From Macrostomum hystrix (lineage: Eukaryota > Platyhelminthes > Macrostomidae), in the NCBI GenBank assembly GCA_950097015.1, contig CATNEN010000011.1:6271001-6335000 (forward strand): a stretch of 64,000 bases of DNA, written 5' to 3'. Under the pieces are notes generated by a model. It did no database searches and was not told the DNA's origin. It was given only the letters and a program-made list of their open reading frames with translations. The translations under genes and the position numbers were made by a program. Positions 35,401-46,482 of this stretch are shown here, piece after piece (position 1 is the stretch's first letter; the number at the start of each line of letters is the position of its first letter).

Positions 35401-38037
35401 ACGACTGTGACCGCGCTGGAGACCGTTGACGATGCGGCCGCCGCGGCTGCAATGTCAGCCGATCCAATGACCGGCTCAATGACTGGCCAAATTGGCACCT
35501 TCTTCTACCTGGCTCCTGAACTGCTGGCTGCCGACAAAGTCTCCACCTACACCGCCAAGGTTGATATGTACAGTCTGGGCGTGATTTTCTTTGAAATGAC
35601 CAGACCGGACATTGGCACAGAGATGGAGCGTCGACTGTTGCTAAGCGACCTTCGCCTGCCGGAGATTCGAGTGCCCGAAGACTACGGAGCTTCCAGTGTG
35701 GACTCTGATGGTCAGGCAGTCAAGGTCACTGTTCTGCGCGCTCTGCTCTCTCACGATCCGGATAGCCGACCCTCTGCGAGAGAGATGCTCGAGTCCAGCC
35801 AGCTGCCCGCCTGGATCTTTGAGACTACTCAGTTTGAGAACCTGGTCAAGTGAGTTTATCTCTGCGATGAATTTATGCAACTTCTATATCGATTAAATTC
35901 TACCTTCAGTCATTAACTTATTATGATTTCCTCTTCTCTAGTCTTCCCAAACTTTCCCTGCCCTAATTTCCCTAATCTTCCTCTTCTTTATCTCTCTAAT
36001 CTTCTATAAATTCCCTAATCTTCATCTTCCCTAATATCCCTAATCTTTATCTTCCCTAATCCCCCTAATCTCCATCTTCCCTTTTCTTCCCTAATCCCCC
36101 TAATCTCCATCTTCCCTTTTCTTCCCTAATCCCCCTAATCTCCATCTTCCCTTTTCTTCCCTAATCCCCCTAATCTCCATCTTCCCTAATCACCTTAATC
36201 TCTCTAATCTTTATCTTCCCTAATCTCCATCTTCCCTAATCATCTTCCCTAATCTCTCTAATCTTCATCCTCCCTAATCACCCTAGGCTTTAACTTCCCT
36301 AATCACCCTAATCTATCCAATTTCTCTAGTCTTCCTTAATCTCCCGAATCTCTCTAATCTTCCCTAATCTACCTAACATCCTCTTCCCTATTCCACATAA
36401 TCTTCGTACCTGGTATTTTCCTTGCCTAATCATTTATCTCTATTCTCTAGTTCTTCTCTTGTCTAACCTAACCCCTAAAATTCTCTTTATTAATTTCCTT
36501 CTCCACTTTGTAGCTTTTCTCTCCTTATCCAACTGCTCTCAAACACTCTCCACTCTTCATCCCCCGCTCTGATCTTGTTTTGTACCAAATCCCCTGATTA
36601 TTGTTTCACAGAAATGCCGTCGACATGCCGGAGAGCCGCAACTACAAGCTGATGCTGAGCTCCCTGTTCAGCAGGCAGGTCACCCTGCCCGAGGATCACG
36701 CATTCGATGCCGACATGTGCCAGCGAATGACGCCAATTGACCTGCTAACCGCCAGGCGATGGACCCGAGGCGCCTTCGAAACGGTACCTCAGATTTTATC
36801 AGCTCGCTAGATCCCATGTCCCCACTTTCAATACCCTGACAATCCTACAATCCCCTGACAATCCTACAATCCCCAGACAGTCCTACAATCCCCAGACAGT
36901 CCTACAATCCCCAGACAATCCTACAATCCCCAGACAGTCCTACAATCCCCAGACAGTCCTACAATCCCCAGACAGTCCTACAATCCCCAGAAATTCTACA
37001 ATCCGCAGACAATCCTACAATCCCCTGGCAATCATACAATCCCCTGACAATGCTACAATCCCCTGACAGTCCTACAATCCCCTAACAATCCTGCAATCCC
37101 CGACAATCCCACAATCCCCTGACAATCCTACAATCCCCAGACCGTCCATCGATCCCCGCAGGTGTTCGCCCGTCATGGCGCAGTAAACCTCCAGACGCCG
37201 CTGGTGATGCCTCGCCTGGACGCATTCAAGGATCTGCTCAGGCCGCACACTGTCCATTTTCTGGGTCGCGACGGTGACGTGCTGGGCCTGCCCTGCGACC
37301 TCCGGGTGCCGTTCGCTCGCTACGCTGCCAGGGCTGGCGTCCAGTCCATTAGGCGATATGCCATCGACCGCGTGGTGCGCGAGAGGGCGGCCGTGGACAC
37401 CCACCCGAAGGAGATGACCGACTGCGCCTTTGACATCGTGTGCCACCCCGACTCGGTAGGAAATGATTTGACATTGTGCTGGGTACATAGAGATGGTGTA
37501 CAGAGTGGATTAGAGATGGTGTACAGGTAGAGATTGTGTTCAAATTAGGATATGGAAGAGATGCAGGAGCACGAGTGGAAAGTGTACTCAAACTCACATC
37601 CCCAGGCTCAAGATGCCGAAGCGGAGCTGCTACACCTTGTTCACGAAGTCGTGGAGGAGATGAGCCTTGACAGCCAGCAGTCGCAGCATCAGCGCCAGCA
37701 GCCGCAGCGTCGGCAAGTTCAGCACCGTCAGCAGGTCCTGCCCCGACCGATTCTTATTATGAACCACGCGGCCCTACTAAAAGGCGCCCTACTGCACTGC
37801 GGTGTGCCGGAGGCCAAGCACTCAGCTGTCTGCTCCCACCTCCAGCTGCCCTCTGCGCCAGCCGCCGCAGCCGCGAATTCCGGAGCTTCCGCATCGTCGA
37901 ATATGGCTGTCAGAGAGCTGACTGAACGACTGGCCAGCTTGGAGTTCGACAACCAGACTGTGCAGCGACTGGCTGGACTTCTCGGCGAAGAGACCGACGC
38001 TGCCACGCTGCTGCAAGCTGGACATTACAGGTCTGCC

Positions 38038-38070
<33 letters not shown>

Positions 38071-40780
38071 GCCTGTCTGTCTGCCTGTCTGTCTGTCTCT
38101 CTGTCTGTCTGCCTGTCTGTCTCATTACAGCAAGCAATCATTTCATTATCCAGGCGCCTATTTAGCGGGGCGAGTCGCGAGTCGGCTGCCCTGATCAAGC
38201 GCGGCTTGGCGGCCATCGACCAGACCCGGCTGCTGTACGACAAATTCGGCTTCTCCCGACCCCTGCCGATGCGAGTCCGGCCGCTGTTTGTTGGCGGAGC
38301 TGGCGGCTTCGCTGTTTACAGCGCCGGGTTCTACTTTCAGCTGCTGGCGCTGACGCCCCCGGATGCCGCCGGGAATCGTCGATTGGAAATCCTGGCTTCA
38401 GGCGGTCGATACGACGAGCTGCTGAAGCGATTCGCCAAGCCTACACCGGGCGGCTCGACTGCGGCTGCGTCTGACACTGCGGCAGTTGGCGTCAGCTTCG
38501 CATTCGATCGGTTCGCTCAGGTAGCTTCGGGATCCTGAATAATTTTCAAGCCTGAAGCTTCAGGATCCTGAATAATTTTCAAGCCTGAAGCTTCACGATC
38601 CTGATAATTTTCAAGCCTGAAGCTTCACGATCCTGATAATTTTCAAGCCTGAAGCTTCAGGATCCTGATAATTTTCAAGCCTGAAGCTTCAGGATCCTGA
38701 ATGATTTTCAAGCCTGAAGCTTCAGGATCCTGATGATTTTTCAAGCCTGAAGCTTCAGGATCCTGATGATTTTTCAAGCCTGAAACTTCAGGATCCTGAA
38801 GCTTCAGGATCCTGATGATTTTTCAAGCCTGAAACTTCAGGATCCTGATGGTTTTAAAGCCTGAAGCTTCAGGATCCTAAATGTTTTTCAAGCCTGAGGC
38901 TTCAGAATTCTGGAGTGGTTGTAATCACTGAAGCTGTGGCTTTGCAACACTGAAAAAAGAGCAAAAGAAAACTCGAATTTTAGATTTTGCGTCGTCGAGC
39001 TTCGCCTTCGCCGAGTCTGTCTGCCTGGCCTCTGCTGGACCGGCCGACGATTCTGGTGGCGCCTCTGGGACCGCTCGGCATGCGCGAGACCGCCTGCCGG
39101 CTTCTCCACCGCCTCTGGCTGCGCGGTCGGCACGCTTTGGTGACCTCGGCGGTGGAAGATCAACTTGACGATGTTGAAGAACTGCGTCGATTATTTCGTG
39201 ATCATCGAGCTACATGCGTTGTGCTGGTGCCCGAAGCTGTTGACGGAGCTGCGGGGACCGGCGGGTCGGCTGGGACGAGCAGGTTTGAGCTGTTTTCTAA
39301 TAATTCGGCTTTTGTGCTGCTGAAATCCCGTTTCTTTTTAGACTTAGGATTTCTTTTTTTCAGATTAGGGATTCCCGCTTTTTTATCGATTTGGGATTCC
39401 CGCATTTTTATCGATTTGGGATTCCCACTTTTTTTATCGATTTGGGATTCTCAATTCGGAATTCCCGCTTTTTTATCGATTTGTGATTTCCGCTTTTTTC
39501 TTAATTTGGGATTCCCGATTCTTTTTTTAGATAGCGTTTCTCGAAATTTTGAGGACAACAATTTTCTGTTGTTTTAGTGGACAATGTGATTCAGCTTTTC
39601 TCTGATTTTCCCGTTCTTTATTTTGGGGATTCCGTTGTTACCAAATAGCTGTCACTTCTCGATTCAATATTTCCGTATTTGAAAGATTAGAGATTGATAT
39701 TTTTAGGGTTTAGGATTCCCATGTCTTGAAAATTCGGGATTCCCGTTTCTTTTAAATTTGGGATTCCCGTTTCTTTTAAATTCGGGATTCCCGTTTCTTT
39801 TAAATTTGGGATTCCCGTTTCTTTTAAATTTGGGATTCCCGTTTCTTAGAAATTCTGGATTCCCGTTTCTTAGAAATTCTGGATTCCCGTTTCTTAGAAA
39901 TTCTGGATTCCCGTATTTTGGACGAGGGATTCCCGAAGTTTTTATTATCAATTGGGGAATCCCTTGCAGAGCCGCCTGTGCTGCAGCTCAGCTCTACCGC
40001 ATTCGTCGACTCCAGTCCGCCAATCAGAATCATCAGCGCGGAGGCGGAGCTGCCCAGCTGCGCGTCAAGGATCTGCCATTCCGCAGTCTGGAGGATGTCG
40101 TCCGCCAGCTGTGTGATGCCGACTCTGGCGCGGCAGCCGGCTCAGCTGCCGGAGTCAACCCGATGCTGTCGCTGACATCGGCTGGCCAGGAGGCTGGGGC
40201 AGCTTCCGCTGACGCCACAGCCGATGCGGCCGCGGACGAGATGGCAGGCTCCGCAGCATCCGCTGCTGTTGCTTCATCCTCCGCTGCCGGAGCCTCCTCC
40301 GCTGGCGGTGGCGGCGTGATTTCTGAATCTGTCGACTCAATGGACGAAGTGTCGACAGTCGGGGTGACGCTGCTGATCGGAGACCGGTATCCGCATCACC
40401 TGCGCCGGAAGGCGGAGTCGCAGGTTCGCGCCCGCCTGACAGCCGTGGCCAGCTCTGCCGGTGCGGGCCTACAGCTCCGGGCTGTCGTCACCGAACTCGG
40501 CGACTCCTGCCTCCGTCAGCTGGCCGCTTGCCTGCGACCGTCGGGCAGCGAGGAAGACTGGCAGGCCGGCTGGCGAGAGGCCGTCGGCCAGAAGAAACTC
40601 TTGGACCGGCTGAAGCAGTGGCTAAGCGATTTCCGTAACAAGCGACGCCAGGGAGCCGGTTTGGTGTTTCTGTTCAGCTTGGACGATATCGGCGGCGGCG
40701 GCGGCAGCGGCGGTGGCGGCGGCGGCGGCGGAGGGGGTGGTTGTAGTGTGAGTCCTCCGCTGGTGTTTTTACCCAACTGA
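29444..40780 (+). CDS. EIF2AK4: eIF2-alpha kinase GCN2 (EIF2AK4), 10 exons, about 1902 aa
   Basis: GCN2 senses uncharged tRNA/stalled ribosomes and phosphorylates eIF2-alpha to slow translation during amino-acid starvation. Exons: 29444-29806, 30867-31222, 32272-32965, 33922-35849, 36612-36783, 37162-37455, 37606-38030, 38154-38520, 38984-39282, 39970-40780 (5709 nt, phases consistent). Domains: RWD (about 15-121); Ala/Arg/Glu-rich linker; pseudokinase (240-471) with HRS for HRD and ADY for DFG; active kinase (about 588-1090) with GKGGYGDVV, AVKRV, a long acidic insert, HRDLKPSN (Asp about 940), DFG (about 958) and the GCN2-type T-loop MTGQIGTFFYLAPE; HisRS-like region (about 1114-1640) with ASGGRYDELL; C-terminal domain ending in a Gly tract. 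It is longer than the usual roughly 1600-1650 aa because of Ala-rich and acidic low-complexity inserts. AATAAA lies 53 nt after the stop. Confidence 0.95.
29807..30800. repeat. 23-bp minisatellite in GCN2 intron 1
   Basis: The unit is TCTGTCTGTCATTCATGTCT plus GTA, about 42 copies with a TTTACC variant block. It starts at the exon 1 donor and has no stops in any plus frame, so it mimics a huge Cys/Ser/Val/His-rich extension of exon 1. Confidence 0.97.
31300..32130. repeat. 16-bp minisatellite in GCN2 intron 2
   Basis: The unit is ACCCTCTGATCCCCTC, about 50 copies, almost pure pyrimidine apart from GA. Confidence 0.96.
32980..33850. repeat. 38-bp minisatellite in GCN2 intron 3
   Basis: The unit runs CCATCAGATCCCCAATTCCC then AAATCCCATCATCTTTAA, about 22 copies. 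It includes CTTTAACCATCAG, which resembles a branch point and acceptor. Confidence 0.97.
35930..36480. repeat. Pyrimidine-rich degenerate tandem repeat in GCN2 intron 4
   Basis: CCCTAATC and CTCCATCTTCCC words alternate; the clearest period is a 44-bp block (CTAATCCCCCTAATCTCCAT then CTTCCCTTTTCTTCC) repeated around 36050-36180. Confidence 0.9.
36830..37140. repeat. 19-bp minisatellite in GCN2 intron 5
   Basis: The unit is ACAGTCCTACAATCCCCAG, about 16 copies, ending 20 bp before the exon 6 acceptor. Confidence 0.95.
37456..37605. other. GCN2 intron 6 (150 bp)
   Basis: The short intron has two near copies of GAGATGGTGTACAG. The reading frame can be forced through part of it, but GT-AG removal keeps the HisRS-like frame. 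Confidence 0.7.
38031..38128. repeat. (CTGT)n microsatellite in GCN2 intron 7
   Basis: CTGTCTGT with CTGCCTGT interruptions starts one base after the exon 7 donor. The 123-bp intron is open in frame, so unspliced RNA would encode an in-phase Cys/Leu/Ser run. Confidence 0.95.
38530..38895. repeat. 32-33-bp minisatellite in GCN2 intron 8
   Basis: The unit GAAGCTTCAGGATCCTGATA plus ATTTTCAAGCCT contains two palindromes (AAGCTT, GGATCC) and overlapping inverted words, so single strands could form strings of hairpins. About 11 copies. Confidence 0.95.
39330..39955. repeat. Two blocks of about 24-bp repeat in GCN2 intron 9
   Basis: The units are variants of GGGATTCCCG plus TTTCTTTTAAATTT or CTTTTTTATCGATTT. 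GGGATTCCCG is itself nearly palindromic. The blocks are 39350-39510 and 39715-39950. Confidence 0.93.
40680..40745 (+). repeat. GGC/GGT tract encoding C-terminal polyglycine of GCN2
   Basis: About 20 Gly codons with one Ser follow LFSLDDI in the last GCN2 exon. A donor-like AGT|GTGAGT follows directly, so an alternative spliced end is conceivable. Confidence 0.9.
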
Positions 40781-40832
40781 CTGACTGGCTGATTACTCTT
40801 TAACTTGGCCTTGATCCGATATTCCATCATTG

Positions 40833-40838
40833 AATAAA
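40833..40838 (+). terminator. Poly(A) signal AATAAA for GCN2
   Basis: AATAAA starts 53 nt after the GCN2 stop and is followed by T/G-rich sequence (GTGTAGCC...TTTTT), consistent with cleavage there. Confidence 0.7.
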
Positions 40839-40984
40839 GTGTAGCCTTTCCCATTTTTAGGAAATTTATCCCAGGTATTTTTATAACCTCATTGCCTTCT
40901 TTAGAAATTTATCCCATTCTCTCCATGGAAAATATATCCTAATTCCCTCCTTTATTAATGAATCCCATTTACTCGTTTGTCAAT

Positions 40985-41440
40985 GAGTTCCAATTCCCTC
41001 CTTTGAAAATTTATCCCAATTCCCTCCTTTGAAAATTTATCCCAATTCCCTCCTTTAAAAATGTATCCCAATTCCCTCCTTTGAAAATTTATCCCAATTC
41101 CCTCCTTTGAAAATTTATCCCAATTCCCTCCTTTGAAAATTTATCCCAATTCCCTCCTTCGAAAATTTATCCCAATTCTCTCCTTTGAAAATTTATCCCA
41201 ATTCCCTCCTTTGAAAATTTATCAAAAATTCCCTCCTTTGAAAATTTATCCCAATTCCCTCCTTTGAAAATTTATCCTAATTCCCTCCTTTGAAAATTTA
41301 TCCCAATTCCCTCCTTTGAAAATTTATCCCAATTCCCTCCTTTGAAAATTTATCCCAATTCCCTCCTTTGAAAATTTATCCCAATTCCCTCCTTTGAAAA
41401 TGTATCCCAATTCCCTTTGAAAATTTATTAATACCCTCCT
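40985..41440. repeat. 26-bp minisatellite (AATTCCCTCCTTTGAAAATT TATCCC)
   Basis: About 17 copies lie just 3' of GCN2. The unit is pyrimidine-rich on the plus strand. Confidence 0.97.
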
Positions 41441-42160
41441 TTGAGAAATTAACTCATTCCATCATTCCTTACCTCTTTATCATTTTTCATCATATTCCCA
41501 AAAAGATTTGGAAATATTTCCAGTTCTTCAATTACCATATTTTGCCTTAAATGCTGTGCCAATGTTTCACTAGTGTACTATCAGTAGTATCTATGTATTC
41601 TAAGCCTTTTTGTGGTGTCATTATCACATGAAGGCCCCATAAAATCTCCAAAGAAAGTTTTTCTATAAATTTTGAAACTATGAAGACGACAAAAATGCAG
41701 ATTTAATAGATTAGATTTCCTACTGGTGAGCTGTACACATGCCGTGGTTTTAAAAAACAGTTGCATTTCGTCTAATTTTGGATAAATTTCATTGTACTGT
41801 ACATACTAATTCTGCACAAATAATTGGTGCTCTAGTCTGTGAATAAATTATTGTTATTGAGTATTAATTAATAATAATTCCATAATGTGGATTTGTAAAT
41901 TATTTTGCAAAAACTAACTTTGTTAAACCGTCTGCCATATCAATTTAAATAACATAATGTTATGATGATGCGGATTTTAATCATGTATTTTCCATTGTGG
42001 CTTTATCATTATCATATGCTTTCAGTAAACATTTTACACCAGCCCACAAATAAATCCGATTAATTTATCGGTAATGGTTACTCAATTAATTAATCTGACT
42101 GTCTACCTGTGCTATTCGCTTTTTGTTTCTTTATTCCCTGATTCTTGGGAAATCCTTCCT
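41441..42160. other. AT-rich spacer
   Basis: No coding sequence or recognisable element was seen between two minisatellites. Confidence 0.5.
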
Positions 42161-42164
42161 GATC

Positions 42165-43545
42165 TCCAGAATCGGAATTCCTCTATGATCCCAGATTGGG
42201 AAATCCTTCCTAATCCCAGATTGATAAATCCTCCTAATCCCATATTGGGAAATCCTTTTTCAATTCTAATCCCATATTGGGAAATCCTTCCTAATCCCAT
42301 ATTGGGAAATCCTTCCTAATCCCAGATTGGGAAATCCTTCCTAATCCCATATTTGGAAATCCTTCCTAATCCCATATTTGGAAATCCTTCCTAATCCCAT
42401 ATTGGGAAATCCTTCCTAATCCCATATTGGGAAATCCTTCCTACTCCCATATAGATAAATCCTTCCTAATCCCAGATTGGGAAATCCTTTCTAATCCCAG
42501 ATTGATAAATCCTTTCTAATCCCAGATTGATAAATCCTTCCTAATCCCAGATTGGGAAATCCTTTTTAAATTCTAATCCCATATTGGGAAATCCTTCCTA
42601 ATCCCAGATTGATAAATCCTTCCTAATCCCATATTGGGAAATCCTTCCTAATCCCAGATTGGGAAATCCTTCCTAATCCCATATTGGGAAATCCTTTTTA
42701 AATTCTAATCCCATATTGGGAAATCCTTCCTAATCCCAGATTGATAAATCCTTCCTAATCCCATATTGGGAAATCCTTTCTAATCCCAGATTGATAAATC
42801 CTTCCTAATCCCAGATTGATAAATCCTTCCTAATCCCATATAGATAAATCCTTCCTAATCCCAGATTGATAAATCCTTCCTAATCCCATATAGATAAATC
42901 CTTCCTAATCCCATATTGGGAAATCCTTCCTAATCCCAGATTGGGAAATCCTTTCTAATCCCAGATTGATAAATCCTTCCTAATCCCAGATTGGGAAATC
43001 CTTCCTAATCCCATATTGGGAAATCCTTTTTAAATTCTAATCCCATATTGGGAAATCCTTCCTAATCCCAGATTGGGAAATCCTTTCTAATCCCAGATTG
43101 ATAAATCCTTCCTAATCCCATATAGATAAATCCTTCCTAATCCCATATTGGGAAATCCTTCCTAATCCCAGATTGGGAAATCCTTTCTAATCCCAGATTG
43201 ATAAATCCTTCCTAATCCCAGATTGGGAAATCCTTCCTAATCCCATATTGGGAAATCCTTTTTAAATTCTAATCCCAGATTGGGAAATCCTTCCTAATCC
43301 CAGATTGATAAATCCTTCCTAATCCCATATTGGGAAATCCTTCCTAATCCCAGATTGGGAAATCCTTTCTAATCCCAGATTGATAAATCCTTTCTAATCC
43401 CAGATTGATAAATCCTTCCTAATCCCAGATTGGGAAATCCTTTTTAAATTCTAATCCCATATTGGGAAATCCTTCCTAATCCCAGATTGATAAATCCTTC
43501 CTAATCCCATATTGGGAAATCCTTCCTAATCCCAGATTGGGAATT
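42165..43545. repeat. 25-bp minisatellite (CTAATCCCAGATTGGGAAATCCTTC) with higher-order structure
   Basis: About 55 copies alternate among CAGATTGGGAAATCC, CATATTGGGAAATCC and AGATTGATAAATCC variants. A marker variant, TTTTTAAATTCTAATCCC, recurs about every 125-250 bp, showing block duplication. Each unit carries CCTTCCTAATCCCAG, like a 3' splice site. Confidence 0.96.
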
Positions 43546-44274
43546 CTTCCCACTTCTCTTCAAAGCCAAGTTCTTATGATGCAATCAAATCGCTTAGTTT
43601 AAGCAGTGGTGCTGTCTAACTAGCTGCTGCTGTCTCAGCGGTGGTCATGCTGGACTTCTCGCATTCTACTCGCAAAAAGAGTCACACAAAAGTAGAATTT
43701 CGCCCACCCCTTTAGTCAGTCCCGAGATTCGAGTTGAAGAAGAAGTTGTGCATATAGATTGGCTAATTTGCTCCAGCCCCTGTGAGACGGAGAGTGACCG
43801 GTTGGGCAGAATGTCAAACTGGCTTCCAGTTTGTCTTCCCGGCCGCAGTGCTGGTGCGTTTTTTCGTTTCTGTCAAGCTTCAATTTTGTGAGGGAGAAAA
43901 TATGCAGATAAAATTGAGTTTGCTTGTAAAGTTCTAGTAACTGACAGTGACAAATTGGTTTCAACGATTCCACAAACCTTCACTTTAGACAAGCTTAAGC
44001 TATTAGGAATTTCAAGCCCTTAAAAAATTGCAACTGTGCAGCCAAAAATGTAAATTTGACATCCTTCAAGATCCTCATTAACCGTAGAAAGAAGTTCGAA
44101 CAAACTCACCCATCATTGTGCCTTAAAAATGTACTAGGAAAATGTACTTTTACAATGTGGATCGAGTCTACCTCAAATGTGTCATCACGAAAGTCATGAC
44201 CAATGTGAAACTAGTTAGGAGTTTATTCTCGATTGTACTTTTAGGTACAAAATTGCTTGATAAACGAAGTTAGT
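43546..44274. other. Unique spacer
   Basis: I see no supported gene. A minus-strand frame at 43716-43973 lacks any family resemblance. Confidence 0.45.
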
Positions 44275-44575
44275 AAAAGCAGAGCGGTTAACGCGCTTGC
44301 CTCTCGCACCAAGGTCCCTGAGCTCGATTCCGCGGCGAGGCCACATCCCCTGAGGGCCAACCTCCAAGGCACAGTGACAGTGTACACTGCCTGACGATGA
44401 GAAAGCCAGGGCAGATGTACACACCTGTGTGAGCGTGTGCCTGCGTACAGTATCTGTGTGCGTGTGTGCTCAGGAGTCAGCGAAATGGGCAGAATTGCCT
44501 CCTCGCTGGCTGCGGGTCTAGTGTCATCAAATGATGTGCCATTGCCCGCAGCCCTCCTGCAATTATTATTTATAT
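44275..44575 (+). mobile_element. SINE family A, internally deleted copy
   Basis: The head AGCAGAGCGGTTAACGCGCT and B box GAGCTCGATTCC are followed directly by GAGGGCCAACCTCCAAGGCA and the conserved 3' part GGTCTAGTGTCATCAAATGA, with CCTCCTGCAATTATTATT. Compared with 5677-6042 it lacks the GGGGCGCAGCCGCGGAGAG block. Confidence 0.88.
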
Positions 44576-45414
44576 TTATATTTTTATTTTTATCGTAAAG
44601 TAGGCACTGGTTATTTGCAATGCCCTAGTGCATTTTTCTGCGAAAGAAACTAGCCTCTTTAGGTTTTCTAAGAAACTTGTTTTCCTGCAATTCTACTCCT
44701 ATTGGTCCTGAGATAAATAGTCTGAGTGTCTCAGACCAGATTATTTTGGTCACTTATTGATCTGCAGCTTTTCTACAATTCTCCTCAGCGGCAGATAATG
44801 GCCATCGACTGTCCGCGGGCAGGCTTGCAGACGAGCGCCTTAAAGTGCAAACTGCCGAGCCCCTCCCCTGGCCCCCAGGAGTATTCTCACGCAGTCTATC
44901 ATTTGCCGCATGAGAGCCCATAGATTAGCATTGTGAATGGGAGAATGAGGAGTTGACGGTGATAAAGCTTCCCCTACTATCTGGGGTAGAGGAGCTGAGT
45001 TTCCCCGCTGAACACGGCTTTCCGTGTTGTACTGGCAGCCTGCCAGCTCCAGGACTAAATCCTGTTCGAGTTTTGCTGCTGAGGAAAATTGTGGAAAAGT
45101 TGATCAACTGTTTTCAATTTTCGCTCCTTCCTTTGCCTGATTTTAGATTTTTTTCTGTAGTCAGACTGAAAATTCTGTAGCTAGTGCAAAAATAAATGCA
45201 CTTTTTGAAAATGAACTATAAGTGCTTGATTGATTCGTTGCCACCTGCTCGGCAACTACTGGCTAATTCCTCTGAAGTAACTAACTGATTAACTTGGCCA
45301 GGTGTTTCAAGCTAAAACTGCTGATGAACTAACACAAGAGCCAAGAGAAACCTAGGCACTAGACTAGATAAGTAAGAGTGAGATTTGATTGATAGATTGA
45401 TAGTAATATTGAGA
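44576..45414. other. Unique sequence with one possible exon
   Basis: A good acceptor (CTACAATTCTCCTCAG) at about 44789 precedes an open stretch ending in TAG near 44923 (CPRAGLQTSALKCKLPSPSP). It could be a 3' terminal exon of an unseen transcript, but nothing else supports it. Confidence 0.25.
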
Positions 45415-45972
45415 TTCTTAGATAGTAGTATATAGTTTGATAGATTTGTAGGATAAGGACTCATAGAAATGTAGGATAAAGACCGATAGAAATGTAGGAT
45501 AAAGACTGATAGAAATGTGGGATAAAGGCTGATAAAAATTTAGGATAAAGACCGACAGAAATATAGGATAAAGAGTGTTAGAAATGTAGGATAAAGACTG
45601 ATAGATATGTAGGTTAAAAGCTGATAGAAATGTAGGATAAAGACCGATATAAATGTAGGATAAAGACTCATAGAAATGTAGGAGAAAGACTGATAGAAAT
45701 TTAGGATAAAGACTGATAGAAATGTAGGAAAAGATTGATAGAAATGTAGGATAAAGACCGATAGAAATGTAGGATAAAGAACGATAGACATGTAGGATAA
45801 AGACCGATATAAATGTAGGATAAAGACTCATAGAAATGTAGGAGAAAGACTGATAGAAATTTAGGATAAAGACTGATATAAATGTAGGATAAAGACTCAT
45901 AGAAATTTAGGATAAAGACTGATAGAAATGTAGGATAAAGACCGATAGAAGTGTAGGATAAAGACTGATAAG
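45415..45972. repeat. 23-bp minisatellite (GATAAAGACTGATAGAAATGTAG)
   Basis: About 24 copies with GACCGATA and GACTCATA variants. On the minus strand the unit ends TTTCTATCAG, acceptor-like. Confidence 0.96.
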
Positions 45973-46241
45973 AACATCTCAAAGGCCACTAAATCATACA
46001 AGTTATAAAAAGTAGTCTTATCCTATAACACAGTAGATAAGCAGTAAGAACTACACAGACACGCATTGGGAGCCTTTTAGGCCACTTGGAGATGAAAGGT
46101 AACGAATTTGCCATCGGCAGAAACCCCAAAGTATGAGTATTAAACTCGCCAGCCCATCATATTTCACTCTGTCCTCAGCCTCTTATCTGTAGATTTTGGT
46201 CCTGCCGACAATGTCCATTTGGGGTGGCGGTCGCATTTCAT

Positions 46242-46288
<47 letters not shown>

Positions 46289-46482
46289 AAAAATGAAAAC
46301 TATCAGCGAATTTCTAAAGGTTTCTAAATTTTTTTAACTATTCAATTAAATATAAACGAAAAGAAGTAGGTAAAATTAAATTTTCAGCATTAAATGGGCC
46401 CCTCTTCGATTTTTTTGTTTGCCTTGAAGTTCAAAACAATTTTGTTAACAAAGTGAATTTTCTAATTTTTTGCTTTGCTTAC
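45973..46482. other. Spacer with a (CTG)n tract
   Basis: It contains an uninterrupted CTG run at 46244-46287 (about 14-15 triplets). One frame reads as a poly-Leu signal-peptide-like segment, which I take as coincidence. Confidence 0.6.

Noticed and set aside
46201-46330. Signal peptide of a secreted protein (poly-Leu after MSIWGGGRISW)
   Set aside because: The Leu run is just (CTG)n, and the frame stops soon after with no further exon support.
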